Assembly (NCBI GenBank): GCA_963698395.1
Contig: CAVOQQ010000008.1
Location: 620,001-684,000 of the forward strand
Length of the DNA: 64,000 nt
Reading direction: 5' to 3'
From: JBBQUN01 sp963698395
GTDB taxonomy: Bacteria > Actinomycetota > Acidimicrobiia > Acidimicrobiales > SZUA-35
Below are positions 23,925-32,932 of the stretch, piece after piece. Both the position numbers and the translations under genes were made by a program. Below the pieces are notes generated by a model. The model was not told where the DNA came from. It saw nothing but the letters and a program-made list of their open reading frames with translations, and did no database searches. Every line of letters starts with the position of its first letter. Position 1 is the first letter of the stretch.

Positions 23925-24367
23925 CCGCCGACGACCCCCACTCCGCCCTCCCGACGCCGGCATCGCTGCTCCCGCATCGTGAGCCGTTCCTGCTGGTCGA
24001 TCAGCTCATCGAACTCGACCCGGGAGTCCGGGCCGTCGGGACGTGGCAGATCACCGGTGAGGAGTACTTCTTCCCCGGCCACTTCCCCGGCCGACCGACC
24101 CTCCCGGGCGTGCTGATGGTCGAGTCACTGGCCCAGGTCGGCGCCTGCCTCGCCTTGGCCGAGCCCCGGTTTGCCGGAAAGATTCCGCTCTTCGGCGGCG
24201 TCGACAAGGTCAAGTTCCGGCGTCAGGTGCTCCCGGGTGATCTCCTGACCCTCGAGGTCGAGTTCCTGCGCCTCGGCAGCCGCGGCGGGCGCGCCGCCGG
24301 CATCGCCAAGGTCGGCGACGAGGTGGCGTGCCAGGCCGAGCTGATGCTGGTGGTGGTCGACGCCTGA
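23921..24367 (+). CDS. fabZ: 3-hydroxyacyl-ACP dehydratase FabZ
   Basis: Hot-dog fold dehydratase of FAS-II, 148 residues. The catalytic histidine is in FFPGHFPGRPTLPGVLMVESLAQ with the Glu in the same helix; LLPHREPFLLVDQLIELDPG is the family N-terminus. About 14 additional residues (MTADDPHSALPTPA) precede it. It lies opposite the convergent fabD-fabH-fabG-acpP-fabF cluster, 34 bases from the fabF stop, so the FAS-II genes are in two facing units. Confidence 0.93.
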   Translation: MTADDPHSALPTPASLLPHREPFLLVDQLIELDPGVRAVGTWQITGEEYFFPGHFPGRPTLPGVLMVESLAQVGACLALAEPRFAGKIPLFGGVDKVKFRRQVLPGDLLTLEVEFLRLGSRGGRAAGIAKVGDEVACQAELMLVVVDA

Positions 24368-24401
24368 CGATGCAGGCGCCGACCGACCAGCAGAAGAAAG
24401 G

Positions 24402-25580
24402 TCAGCTCGCGGGAGCGAGAATGATCGTGCCGTTGTGGCCGCCGAAGCCGAAGCTGTTCGACATGGCCGCCGATGGGGTCCACGCCTTGCCGTCGCCTCG
24501 GGCGACGTCGAGGTCGGGAAGCTCGGGGTCGTAGTTCACGAGTCCGACCGTGGGCGGAACCAACGAGTGTTGCATGGCCAGGATGACCGCCGCCGCTTCG
24601 ATGGCGCCGGCGGCGCCGAGTGCGTGGCCGGTGACTCCCTTGGTGGAGGTGACGATCGGATCGTGGCCGCTGAACACCTTGGCGACGGCGTGGGCCTCGG
24701 CGGCGTCGTTGAGCGGCGTCGAGGTGCCATGCATGTTGATGTGGCCGATGTCGCCCGGATTCAGACCGGCGTCGGCGAGGGCGACGTTCATGCAGCGAAT
24801 GGCACCGGTGCCACCGGGGGCGGGTGCGGTGATGTGGTGGGCGTCGGCGGTGCTGGCGGATCCCATCGCCTCGGCGAGGATCGTGGCGCCTCGAGCGACG
24901 GCGATGTCCCAGTCTTCCAGGACCAGCACGCCCGCACCCTCGGAGATGACGAAGCCATCGCGGTCGACGTCGAATGGCATGGACTTGCCGCTCGAAGACA
25001 GTGCCGTCATGTTCGTGAACCCGGCAACGGCCGTCGGTGTGATGGGTGCTTCGGCGCCGCCGGCGATCACGACGTCGGCTCGGCCACTTCGGATCATGTT
25101 GATGGCGTTACCGATCGAGTGTGTTCCCGCAGCGCAGGCGGTGACCGTGGCTTCGCACGGGCCCTGGAAGCCGTGCCGCATCGAGACCGAGGCGGCGGCT
25201 GCGTTGGGCATCATCATCGGCACGAGGAAGGGGGAGACCCGGCGATCGCCTTTGACGTGGCGATTGACGATCTGCTCCTCGTTGGTGATGATGCCGCCGA
25301 TACCGGTGCCGATCAGCACGCCGATACGGGCGTGGTCGATGCCGAAGTCGCCGGCTTGTTCGAGGGCTTCGGCCGTTGCCGCCAGGGCGAACTGGGAGAA
25401 ACGATCAGAACGCCTGGCGTCTTTGGGATTGTCGAAATAGGGGAGTGGATCCCAGTCTTCGACTCGACGTTGGGCGCCGTCAGCCGGCGTGGCAAACAGC
25501 CCCGACCAGAAGGCTTCCTTGCCGGTTCCGCAGGTGGCGACCACCCCGACGCCGGTGACAGCGACCCTTCGGCGATCCAT
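24402..25580 (-). CDS. fabF: 3-oxoacyl-ACP synthase II
   Basis: Elongating condensing enzyme of FAS-II, 392 residues. Catalytic Cys in EATVTACAAGTHSIGNA, the two histidines in HINMHGTSTPLNDAAE and STKGVTGHALGAAG, and the C-terminal glycine loop SNSFGFGGHNGTII. It starts MDRRRVAVTGVGVV, one base overlapped with the acpP stop (TGATG). Last gene of the fabD-H-G-acpP-F unit. Confidence 0.95.
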   Translation of the reverse strand: MDRRRVAVTGVGVVATCGTGKEAFWSGLFATPADGAQRRVEDWDPLPYFDNPKDARRSDRFSQFALAATAEALEQAGDFGIDHARIGVLIGTGIGGIITNEEQIVNRHVKGDRRVSPFLVPMMMPNAAAASVSMRHGFQGPCEATVTACAAGTHSIGNAINMIRSGRADVVIAGGAEAPITPTAVAGFTNMTALSSSGKSMPFDVDRDGFVISEGAGVLVLEDWDIAVARGATILAEAMGSASTADAHHITAPAPGGTGAIRCMNVALADAGLNPGDIGHINMHGTSTPLNDAAEAHAVAKVFSGHDPIVTSTKGVTGHALGAAGAIEAAAVILAMQHSLVPPTVGLVNYDPELPDLDVARGDGKAWTPSAAMSNSFGFGGHNGTIILAPAS

Positions 25581-25819
25581 CAGAGCTTGCCGACGACCAG
25601 GTCGTAGGCAGCCTGGACGGTCTCGACGCCCTCGAGTTCTTCCTCGTCGACCGAGACATCGAATTCCTCTTCGAGCGCCATCACGAGCTCGACGAGGTCG
25701 AGGCTGTCGGCGTCGAGGTCTTCGGCGAAGCGTGCTTCCTTGGTCACGGCCGAGGCCTCGACCGAGAGCACCTCTACGGCGCACTTCTGGAATCGTTCGA
25801 AGTTCTTCTCGTCACTCAC
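25580..25819 (-). CDS. acpP: Acyl carrier protein
   Basis: 79 residues, strongly acidic. The phosphopantetheine serine is in FAEDLDADSLDLVELVMALE. The start is the GTG at 25819, seven bases after a perfect AGGAGG; an upstream in-frame ATG would include that ribosome site and is rejected. It is separated from fabG by 175 bases that contain a 10-bp palindrome, which could allow acpP to be expressed above the rest of the fab genes. It overlaps fabF by one base. Confidence 0.95.
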   Translation of the reverse strand: MSDEKNFERFQKCAVEVLSVEASAVTKEARFAEDLDADSLDLVELVMALEEEFDVSVDEEELEGVETVQAAYDLVVGKL

Positions 25820-25844
25820 TTGGGTTCCTCCTGAACCTTTCACA

Positions 25845-25868
25845 ACGCTCGACCTGGGGGTCGAGCGT
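25845..25868. promoter_or_regulatory. 10-bp palindrome in acpP leader
   Basis: ACGCTCGACC, TGGG, GGTCGAGCGT, lying 26 bases before the acpP start in the fabG-acpP gap. TAGTGT upstream on the minus strand (25880-25875) could be a -10 box, so the palindrome would overlap or follow the transcription start. Operator for a lipid regulator or processing hairpin; not decidable here. Confidence 0.5.
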
Positions 25869-25994
25869 ACTCACACTATTGGATTGGAACGGACGTGCGT
25901 CCGCTGGTTTGCGAGACCTGCATTGTCGCAGGTCACGTGGGGTCTCGGGGCGGATGGGCTGCCGACGGGTCGATCCGCTGCGTTCGCTCGATGC

Positions 25995-26732
25995 TCAGCC
26001 ACCCATGCCGAGCCCGCCATCGACGGGAATCGTGGCGCCGGTGATGTAGCCCGCTCCCGGCGACGCGAGGAACGACACCGCAGCGGCGATGTCGCTCGGT
26101 TCGCCGACGCGCTTCAGCGGGACGGCGTCGACCATGGCGTCTCGGGCGGCGTCGCCCAGCGCAGCGAGCATGTCGGTGGCGATGGGACCGGGGGCGACGA
26201 TGTTCACGGTGATGTTGCGTGAGGCGAACTCTCGGGCGAGGGAGCGGCCGAGTCCGGCGAGTCCGGCCTTGGAGGCTGCGTAGTTGGCCTGGCCGGTCTG
26301 TCCGAGGGTGCCGACCACCGACGACATCAAGATGATGCGGCCGAACCGGGCCTTCATCATGCCCTTCACCGCTCGTTTCGAGACCCGAAAGGCGCCGGTG
26401 AGGTTGGCGTCGACGACGTCGACGAAGTCGGACTCCTTCATGCGCAGGACCAGCGTGTCTCGGGTGATGCCGGCGTTGGCGACCAAGACGGCGACGGTGT
26501 CGCCGAAGTGCGACTCGATGACATCGAAGGCAGCGTCGACGGAGGATCCGTCGGTGACGTCGCAGCCGACCCAGAACAGGCGGGCGTCGAGATCGTCGGG
26601 CTTGGATCGCGACCCGACCGCCACCCGGAAGCCGTCGTCGGCGAGCTGCAGGGCGCACGCAAGGCCGATGCCACGGGTGCCGCCCGTGACGAAGGCGATG
26701 CGAGCCATCTCGGTGGCGGGGGCATCGGTCAT
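25995..26732 (-). CDS. fabG: 3-oxoacyl-ACP reductase
   Basis: Short-chain dehydrogenase, 245 residues. NADP motif FVTGGTRGIGLACALQL, structural NAG in VLVANAGITRDTL, and the catalytic Ser-Tyr-Lys in LMSSVVGTLGQTGQANYAASKAG. C-terminal PVDGGLGMGG is typical of FabG. It reduces 3-oxoacyl-ACP in FAS-II. ATG at 26732, overlapping the fabH stop by four bases. Confidence 0.93.
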   Translation of the reverse strand: MTDAPATEMARIAFVTGGTRGIGLACALQLADDGFRVAVGSRSKPDDLDARLFWVGCDVTDGSSVDAAFDVIESHFGDTVAVLVANAGITRDTLVLRMKESDFVDVVDANLTGAFRVSKRAVKGMMKARFGRIILMSSVVGTLGQTGQANYAASKAGLAGLGRSLAREFASRNITVNIVAPGPIATDMLAALGDAARDAMVDAVPLKRVGEPSDIAAAVSFLASPGAGYITGATIPVDGGLGMGG

Positions 26733-27763
26733 GAGGGCGGGGCTTCTCCTGTGATCTTGGCCGAGTCGGTGGCGACGGGCACCTCGACGACGCGAGTGGC
26801 AGAGGGATTGGTCGGGCCGTGCCAGCGGACGACGTTGGCGCCCCAGGTCATGCCGGCACCGAAACCAAGGAAGAGCACGATGTCGTCGTCACCGATCCGG
26901 CCGTCGGCAACCGCTTCAGCGAGGGCGAGGGGGATCGACGCCGACGAGGTGTTGCCGGTGTGGTCGAGCACGAGGCCCGTTTGCTCCATCGAGAAGCCGA
27001 GTCGCTTCCACGCCGCCTCGACGATGCGAACGTTTGCCTGGTGAGGAATCACGAAGTCGACATCGTCGACGTCGAGGCCGGCCATGTCGAGCGCCGCACG
27101 GGCAGAGCGCTGCATCACGGTGACCGCCTGGCGAAACACCTCTTTGCCGTCCATGCTCATGGTCTTGCCATGCTCGGAGTAGAGGATGTGAACGTGCTTG
27201 CCGTTGGAGCCGAGGTCCCAGCCCAGCAGCTCGCCGCGAGCCTCGGCATTGCGCTGCAGGATGGCGGCGCCGGCCCCGTTGCCGAAGAGGATGCCGGTCC
27301 CACGATCGGTGTAGTCGGTGATCTGGTCCATGGCGTCGGCGCCGATGAGCAGGACGTTGTCGAGACCCTGGTGCAGCATGCCGTTGGCAACGACCATGCC
27401 GTAGACCCAGCCCGAACAGACCGCCTGGAGATCGAAGGCGCCGCATTCGAGGCCGAGCGCGTGGGCGACGGCGGGCGCGGTGCCGGGCATGATGTAGTCC
27501 GGGGTGGTCGTTGCCAGGATCACCTGGCTGATCGACGCCGGATCGATCGCCGATTGCTCGATGGCGGCACGAGCGGCCGCGAGGGCCAGTTCCGACGTGG
27601 TGCTGCCCAGTCGTCGTGAGGTGATGCCGGTTCGCTCGCGAATCCACTGGTCGGAGGTGTCCATCTGTTCCGACAACTTGTCGTTGGTGACGACGTTGGC
27701 GGGCAGCGCGGCACCCAGGCCGACGAATCGCAGGCCCATCGCCGGTGAACTCGTCGGGGTCAT
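26729..27763 (-). CDS. fabH: 3-oxoacyl-ACP synthase III
   Basis: Initiating condensing enzyme of FAS-II, 344 residues. Catalytic triad: Cys in FDLQAVCSGWVYGMVVANG, His in DFVIPHQANVRIVEAAW, Asn in DHTGNTSSASIPLALAEA. GFGAGMTWGANVVRW closes the fold. About 20 extra residues after it (PTNPSATRVVEVPVATD...) are not conserved. It overlaps fabD by four bases (ATGA at 27760-27763). Confidence 0.95.
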   Translation of the reverse strand: MTPTSSPAMGLRFVGLGAALPANVVTNDKLSEQMDTSDQWIRERTGITSRRLGSTTSELALAAARAAIEQSAIDPASISQVILATTTPDYIMPGTAPAVAHALGLECGAFDLQAVCSGWVYGMVVANGMLHQGLDNVLLIGADAMDQITDYTDRGTGILFGNGAGAAILQRNAEARGELLGWDLGSNGKHVHILYSEHGKTMSMDGKEVFRQAVTVMQRSARAALDMAGLDVDDVDFVIPHQANVRIVEAAWKRLGFSMEQTGLVLDHTGNTSSASIPLALAEAVADGRIGDDDIVLFLGFGAGMTWGANVVRWHGPTNPSATRVVEVPVATDSAKITGEAPPS

Positions 27764-28932
27764 GCGGTCCGCAGCCAGCAGATCGGCTGCGACGTGGTGA
27801 CGCGTTCGCCTTCCATGGCGAGCACGCCCTGGAGCTGGCCGGGGAAGGGCGAGCGAACCTCGACCGATCCCACGTGACCGACGAGCGCACCGGCGTCGAC
27901 GACGATGCCGGCCGCGAGCGCTTCGATCGGTGTGAACACGCCGGTGGCCGGGCTCACGACGAGGCGTTCGATTGCGTAGAGGATCTCACCTTCGTGGACC
28001 GCTCCGGTCTCCTTCGCTCGCGACAACGAGTCGAGGAGTTCGTCGACGCCGGCGGGCGTACTGACCGAGATGGTGGTGGCATCACTGACGGTCCGCTTCG
28101 CCATGCCGGTGAGCACGGTGCCGGGCCCGAGTTCGAGGAACCCCGTGACCCCGGCGTCGGCCAGGTTGGTCAGCGTGTGGCGCCACCGCACGGGTGAGGT
28201 CAGTTGGGCCCCCATGAGCTGCGGCCAGTCGGCGGCTTCCGGGTGGGGGAGCGCGTCGACGTTCGCAAAGACGGGTCGGTGAGGGGCCCGGAAGTCGGTG
28301 TCGGCAATGGCCTTGCGAAGGCGGTCACGAGCGGGGGACATGAACGGTGTGTGGAACGCGCCACCGACCTTGATGGGCATGGTGCGCTTGGCGCCGAGCG
28401 CTTTGGCTTCGGCGCCGGCAGCGTCGAGCGCAGAGGCTTCGCCGGCGATCACGACCTGCCCGGGAGCGTTGTAATTGGCCACCCACACCTCGCCGTCGAC
28501 TCGACTGCAGGCCATCTCGACCAGCTCGTCGTCGAGGCCGAGGATGGCGTACATCGTGCCCTCGGTGCTGTCGGCGGCCGCCTGCATGGCGTTGCCGCGT
28601 TCGGTGACGAGCCGGACGCCGTCCTCGAAGCTGATGACGCCGGCGGCGGTGAGGGCGGAGTACTCGCCCAGGCTGTGTCCGGCGTGGAATGCCGCTTCGA
28701 CACCGGTTCGCTCGACGGCATCGAGCACGATCATGCTCATCACGAACGTGGTGAGCTGCGAGTTGCGTGTTTCGACCAGCTCGTCGGCGTCGGCCTCGAG
28801 CAAGAGACGTTCGACGTCGCGACCCGAGACATCGCTCGCCTCGGCCACGAGCTCCCATGAGGGATGGTCTTGCCAGGCGGCGCCCATGCCGGGCTTTTGA
28901 CTGCCCTGGCCGGGAAAGGTGAAAGCGATCAT
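27760..28932 (-). CDS. fabD: Malonyl-CoA:ACP transacylase fused to a biotinyl/lipoyl-like domain
   Basis: Residues 1-300 are FabD: FTFPGQGSQKPGMG, the nucleophile in FHAGHSLGEYSALTAAGV, and the histidine in IKVGGAFHTPFMSPARD. After ELGPGTVLTGMAKRT, a C-terminal segment of about 75 residues (from EGEILYAIERLVVSP) ends VRSPFPGQLQGVLAMEGERV. That pattern matches the second half of biotinyl/lipoyl carrier domains but lacks the modified lysine (no MKM). The domain is therefore a non-modified carrier-like fold. Start at the ATG at 28932 (MIAFTFPGQG), the usual FabD N-terminus; an ATG at 28944 and TTG at 28995 are alternatives. First gene of the fab unit; the 207 bases upstream hold no other gene before the tRNA. 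Confidence 0.92.
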   Translation of the reverse strand: MIAFTFPGQGSQKPGMGAAWQDHPSWELVAEASDVSGRDVERLLLEADADELVETRNSQLTTFVMSMIVLDAVERTGVEAAFHAGHSLGEYSALTAAGVISFEDGVRLVTERGNAMQAAADSTEGTMYAILGLDDELVEMACSRVDGEVWVANYNAPGQVVIAGEASALDAAGAEAKALGAKRTMPIKVGGAFHTPFMSPARDRLRKAIADTDFRAPHRPVFANVDALPHPEAADWPQLMGAQLTSPVRWRHTLTNLADAGVTGFLELGPGTVLTGMAKRTVSDATTISVSTPAGVDELLDSLSRAKETGAVHEGEILYAIERLVVSPATGVFTPIEALAAGIVVDAGALVGHVGSVEVRSPFPGQLQGVLAMEGERVTTSQPICWLRTA

Positions 28933-29139
28933 GATCGAACTCATTGGTGGTTTGGACTCGCCTTCCACGGTTGGGGTTTCAAATTCTTGCGACAACGCCG
29001 TTGCCCGGCGGTCGCTGCCCGGTGAATGCTAGGCGCTTCGTCGGCGCCGCCGCGGTTACTCGTGAGTAGGGATTCCGGGGAGGCCGTACACGGCGAGGCA
29101 GTCTCGAGGGAAGGCAGTACGATTGCCCGTCCCTACCCA

Positions 29140-29222
<83 letters not shown>

Positions 29223-29268
29223 CATGTTCCACGCCGTTGGATGGCAGCGATGAGTCGGCCCGGCCGTC

Positions 29269-29559
29269 ATGAGTAGAGCCTCGATCGAGCGCCGTCTCAT
29301 CGAGGGCGCAGCCGAGATTCGTTCGGCCAGGGAAGAGCTCCGCATTCTCGACGAACAGCTCGCTCATTTCGCCGATTCGGCCGACGACGCCCGGCTGCGA
29401 GCGCTCGTCTCGGAGACGCCGCTGGCGTCGCGCGAGCATCGCGACGCCGCTCGCACGGTTGCAGCGCTCAACAAGGATCGCACCGTGTGGGTCGAGCGCA
29501 TCGCCAAGTTGGAGCTTCGTCAAGACGAACTCCTCGATCAGATGCTCGAGGGCAAGTGA
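29269..29559 (+). CDS. Conserved helical protein upstream of pdtaR
   Basis: 96 residues from the ATG at 29269. Almost wholly predicted coiled coil: IERRLIEGAAEIRSAREELR, LDEQLAHFADSADDARLRAL, AALNKDRTVWVERIAKLELR. No signal peptide. Its stop overlaps the pdtaR start (TGATG), so the two are translationally coupled; similar small helical proteins precede ANTAR regulators in actinobacteria. A role tied to the regulator is inferred only from that coupling. Confidence 0.75.
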   Translation: MSRASIERRLIEGAAEIRSAREELRILDEQLAHFADSADDARLRALVSETPLASREHRDAARTVAALNKDRTVWVERIAKLELRQDELLDQMLEGK

Positions 29560-30140
29560 TGCAAGCGGTGCGGTTGGTGTTGGCCGAAGACGAGGCGATC
29601 ATCCGACTCGACCTGGCCGAGACGCTCGTGGAAGAGGGCTACGAGGTGGTTGGCGAGGCCGCCGACGGCGACGAGGCCGTCCGGCTGGTTCGTGAGCTTC
29701 GGCCCGACGTTGCCATTCTCGACATCAAGATGCCCGGCCGAGATGGTCTGTCGGCGGCCAAACAGATCATCGAGGAGCGGTTGGCCGCCGTGGTCATCCT
29801 CACGGCCTTCTCTCAGCGCGAGTTGATCGAGCAGGCTCGCGATGCCGGCGCCTTGGCCTACCTGGTCAAGCCGTTCCACCGAAACGAGCTGGTGCCCGCG
29901 ATCGAGTTGGCGTTGGCGCGCTTCACCGAATTGGTCGCGCTGTCGGAGCAGACCGACCTCCTCACCAAGCAGCTCGAAACCCGCAAGATCATCGACCGTG
30001 CGAAGGGTGCCCTGATGGACCAGCATGGGATGAGCGAGAACGATGCGTTCCTCTTCGTGCAGCGAACGGCCATGACGACTCGATCCACGATGGCCGAGGT
30101 CGCCGCAGGCATCCTCGCCGGAGACATCGCACCGACATAG
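29559..30140 (+). CDS. pdtaR: ANTAR-domain response regulator (PdtaR-like)
   Basis: 193 residues. Receiver domain with VLAEDEAIIRLDLAETL, phosphoacceptor D55 in AILDIKMPGRDG, and Lys in LAYLVKPFHRNE. A helical linker leads to the ANTAR RNA-binding domain (RKIIDRAKGALMDQHGMSENDAFLFVQRTAM) with the conserved aromatic and Ala positions. ANTAR proteins act as antiterminators by binding paired hairpins in mRNA. The partner kinase PdtaS is not in the window. Confidence 0.93.
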   Translation: MQAVRLVLAEDEAIIRLDLAETLVEEGYEVVGEAADGDEAVRLVRELRPDVAILDIKMPGRDGLSAAKQIIEERLAAVVILTAFSQRELIEQARDAGALAYLVKPFHRNELVPAIELALARFTELVALSEQTDLLTKQLETRKIIDRAKGALMDQHGMSENDAFLFVQRTAMTTRSTMAEVAAGILAGDIAPT

Positions 30141-30151
30141 CCGTTCCTCGC

Positions 30152-30168
30152 CCAACCCGAAGGGTTGG
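30152..30168 (+). terminator. Hairpin 1 after pdtaR
   Basis: CCAACCC, GAA, GGGTTGG: 7-bp stem with a tight GAA loop, 11 bases after the pdtaR stop. No U tract. A near-copy of the hairpin lies 47 bases on. Confidence 0.5.
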
Positions 30169-30198
30169 CGCGCTCACGTCACTTCCGGAATTGTTCGC

Positions 30199-30215
30199 TC
30201 AACCCGAAGGGTTGA
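30199..30215 (+). terminator. Hairpin 2 before polA
   Basis: TCAACCC, GAA, GGGTTGA: the same core as the hairpin at 30152, with compensating terminal pairs. A small palindrome TTCCGGAA (30183-30190) lies between the two. The pair may stop pdtaR transcription or act on the polA leader. Confidence 0.5.
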
Positions 30216-30281
30216 CTCGCTCCTCGACATCCAACGCTGGGCCAGCCGTCCCGGCGTTGTTGGCCTCGCTAGCCTCAGGTG

Positions 30282-32927
30282 ATGCCCACTCTGATGCTGA
30301 TCGATGGCAACTCGCTGACGTACCGCGCGTTCCACGCGCTGCCGCCCGACCTGGCGACGGCGTCGGGGCAGGTCACCAACGCCGTTTTCGGATTCACCTC
30401 GATGCTCATCAACCTGGTGCGCGACCACCAACCCGACGGGATCGTCGTTGCCTTCGACCGTCCCGAGCCGACCTTCCGTCACGACCGGGTCGACACCTAC
30501 AAGGCCAATCGAGCAAAGGCCCCCGACACCCTTCGCGAGCAAATGGGTCTCGTGCGTCAGGTGCTCGAGGTGCTTCGCTTGCCCGTGACCGATCTGCTCG
30601 GCTTCGAGGCCGACGACATCATCGCCACCCTGGCCACTCGGGCTCGTGACGAGGGAACCAACGTGCTGATCGTCACCGGCGACCGCGACAGCTACCAGTT
30701 GGTCGAAGACCCGTGCATCAAGGTGGTCTACAACAAGCGCGGGGTGTCGGACTACGCCCTCTACGACGAGGCCGGCATCGTGGAACGCACCGGCGTCCAC
30801 CCGACGAGCTACGTGTCCTACGCAGCCCTGCGCGGCGATCCGTCCGACAACCTGCCCGGTGTGGCCGGTGTCGGGGAGAAGACGGCAGCCAAGCTGATCA
30901 ACAAGTACGGCGGCATCGACGGGATCTACGAACACATCGACGAGCAGACGCCGAAGCTGCGCGAGAATCTCGCGGCCAACGAAGCCCAGGTCAGGCTCAA
31001 CCTCGAGGTCATGGACCTCGTTCGCGATGCGCCCGTCGAGATCGACCTCGACGCCGTGATGGTGCGCGAGCCCTATGAGATCGACGAGGTTCGCCAGCTC
31101 TTCGATTTCCTCGAGTTCCGGACGCTGTTCGAGCGTTTGCCGTCCGCTTTCGGCGAGGCCGGCATCGGCGCCGGGTCAGACGAGTCGGCGCTGCAGCCCG
31201 TCCTGACCGAGGAGCAGCCCGAGGTCGTCGCTTCGCGCCTGGCCGCCAGCACCGTCGCGATCGCCGTCGCCCCTGGGTTCGACGGGACCGAGATCAGTGG
31301 ACTCGCGCTCGTACCCTCCGGCGATCCCACTGCTGCGGTCGCCTGGGTGCCGATCGACGAGATCGACGCGATCGGCGGGCTGCTCGGTCCCGACGGTCCC
31401 GGCATCGTGGCTCATCACGCCAAGCCATGGCTTCGTCTCCTGCTCGATCGAGGTCATCGCGTCGAGGGCCTCCGGCTCGACACCGCGCTCGCCGCCTACC
31501 TTCTCGACCCCGCTGGGAGCTCGTATCCGCTCGTCGACCTCGTTCCGAGGTTCACCGACTGGCGTCTGCCCGACGGTGTTGCACCGCCGACAGGACAGCT
31601 CGACTTCGGCGAGGCGAGTATCTCGCCATCGATGGTCGCCGCCGGCGAGGCGTTGGCCGTCGCCCAACTGGCGCCGGTGCTGGCCGATGCGCTCGAGGCC
31701 GATGGTCTGACCTCGCTCAACGACGAGATCGAGGTGCCGCTCATCGGTGTCCTCGCTCGGATGGAGCACCTCGGTGTCGGTGTCGACCGGGCGGCGCTGC
31801 AGGCCCTCAACGAGGAGATGACCGCCGAAGCCGACGCGCTCGGCATCCAGATCCAGGAAGACGCCGGGGAGGAGTTCAACGTCAACTCCACCAAGAAGCT
31901 GCAAGAGATCCTCTTCGACAAGCTCGGCCTCACCAAGGGCAAGAAGATCAAGACCGGATTCTCCACCGATCAGGCAACGCTCGAGAAGCTGGTGGGGGAG
32001 CATCCGATCGCCGAGCATCTGCTGCGCTACCGCGAAGTCGAAAAGCTCCGGTCCACCTACGGCGAGTCGCTGCTCCACTCGGTGGCCGACGACGGTCGGA
32101 TCCACGCGACGTTCAACCAGACCGTTGCCCGTACCGGACGCCTGTCGAGCGAGAATCCGAATCTCCACAACATTCCGGTTCGAAGCGAGATGGGTCGGGT
32201 GTTCCGCACGGCGTTCGTTCCTGCGGAGGGATTCGAGTTCCTCGTGGCCGACTACAACCAGATCGAGCTGCGTTGCATCGCCCATCTCGCCAACGATCCG
32301 GGACTCATCGAAGCGTTCACTGCCGGCACCGATGTGCACCGAGCGGTGGCCGCCCGCGTGTTCGGTATCGAACCCGACGCCGTCGACTACGAACAACGCA
32401 GCCGGGCCAAGATGGTGTCGTACGGCCTTGCCTACGGCATGGAGGCCTACGGCCTGGCCCAACGTCTCGGTATCGCCGTCAAGGAGGCAGCGGTCATCCT
32501 CGACGCCTACTTCGAAGGATTCCCGAGTGTGCGGGCCTACATGGATGCCACGGTCACCGAGGCTCGCAATCGGGGCTACACCGAAACGTTGTTCGGTCGT
32601 CGCCGGGCCATTCCCGAGCTGCGCAGCGACAACCCGCGCGTGCGTCAAGCGGGCGAGCGCCAGGCCATGAATGCGGGCATCCAGGGTCTGGCCGCCGACA
32701 TCTTCAAGGTGGCACTGGTCAAGCTCGACCAGCGACTGCGGGCCGAGAAGATGGACAGTCGAGTGGTCCTGCAGGTCCACGACGAGGTGATCCTCGAAGT
32801 GCCCCCGAGCGAACACGAGCAGGCGAAACAGGTCGTCCTCGAGGTCATGCATCAGGCCTTCGACCTGGCCGTCCCCCTCGAAGTCAACCTCAGTTTCGGT
32901 AGCACCTGGGCCGACGCAAAGGACTGA
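30282..32927 (+). CDS. polA: DNA polymerase I
   Basis: 881 residues. N-terminal 5'-3' exonuclease (LMLIDGNSLTYRAFHALP, FEADDIIATLATRA, GDRDSYQLV). The middle 3'-5' exonuclease-like domain lacks the catalytic DxE (VAIAVAPGFDGTEISGLAL), so no proofreading. The polymerase domain has ARTGRLSSENPNLHNIPVR, ADYNQIELRCIAH, the O helix RAKMVSYGLAYGMEAYG with a natural Tyr at the ddNTP-discrimination position, and motif C VLQVHDEVILEVP. ATG at 30282; a GTG one codon earlier is possible. It repairs gaps and replaces Okazaki primers. Confidence 0.97.
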   Translation: MPTLMLIDGNSLTYRAFHALPPDLATASGQVTNAVFGFTSMLINLVRDHQPDGIVVAFDRPEPTFRHDRVDTYKANRAKAPDTLREQMGLVRQVLEVLRLPVTDLLGFEADDIIATLATRARDEGTNVLIVTGDRDSYQLVEDPCIKVVYNKRGVSDYALYDEAGIVERTGVHPTSYVSYAALRGDPSDNLPGVAGVGEKTAAKLINKYGGIDGIYEHIDEQTPKLRENLAANEAQVRLNLEVMDLVRDAPVEIDLDAVMVREPYEIDEVRQLFDFLEFRTLFERLPSAFGEAGIGAGSDESALQPVLTEEQPEVVASRLAASTVAIAVAPGFDGTEISGLALVPSGDPTAAVAWVPIDEIDAIGGLLGPDGPGIVAHHAKPWLRLLLDRGHRVEGLRLDTALAAYLLDPAGSSYPLVDLVPRFTDWRLPDGVAPPTGQLDFGEASISPSMVAAGEALAVAQLAPVLADALEADGLTSLNDEIEVPLIGVLARMEHLGVGVDRAALQALNEEMTAEADALGIQIQEDAGEEFNVNSTKKLQEILFDKLGLTKGKKIKTGFSTDQATLEKLVGEHPIAEHLLRYREVEKLRSTYGESLLHSVADDGRIHATFNQTVARTGRLSSENPNLHNIPVRSEMGRVFRTAFVPAEGFEFLVADYNQIELRCIAHLANDPGLIEAFTAGTDVHRAVAARVFGIEPDAVDYEQRSRAKMVSYGLAYGMEAYGLAQRLGIAVKEAAVILDAYFEGFPSVRAYMDATVTEARNRGYTETLFGRRRAIPELRSDNPRVRQAGERQAMNAGIQGLAADIFKVALVKLDQRLRAEKMDSRVVLQVHDEVILEVPPSEHEQAKQVVLEVMHQAFDLAVPLEVNLSFGSTWADAKD

Positions 32928-32932
32928 CCGAC

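Noticed and set aside
30152..30215. ANTAR-binding RNA target of PdtaR
   Set aside because: Known targets have two stems with six-base loops carrying conserved A and G; these loops are three bases.
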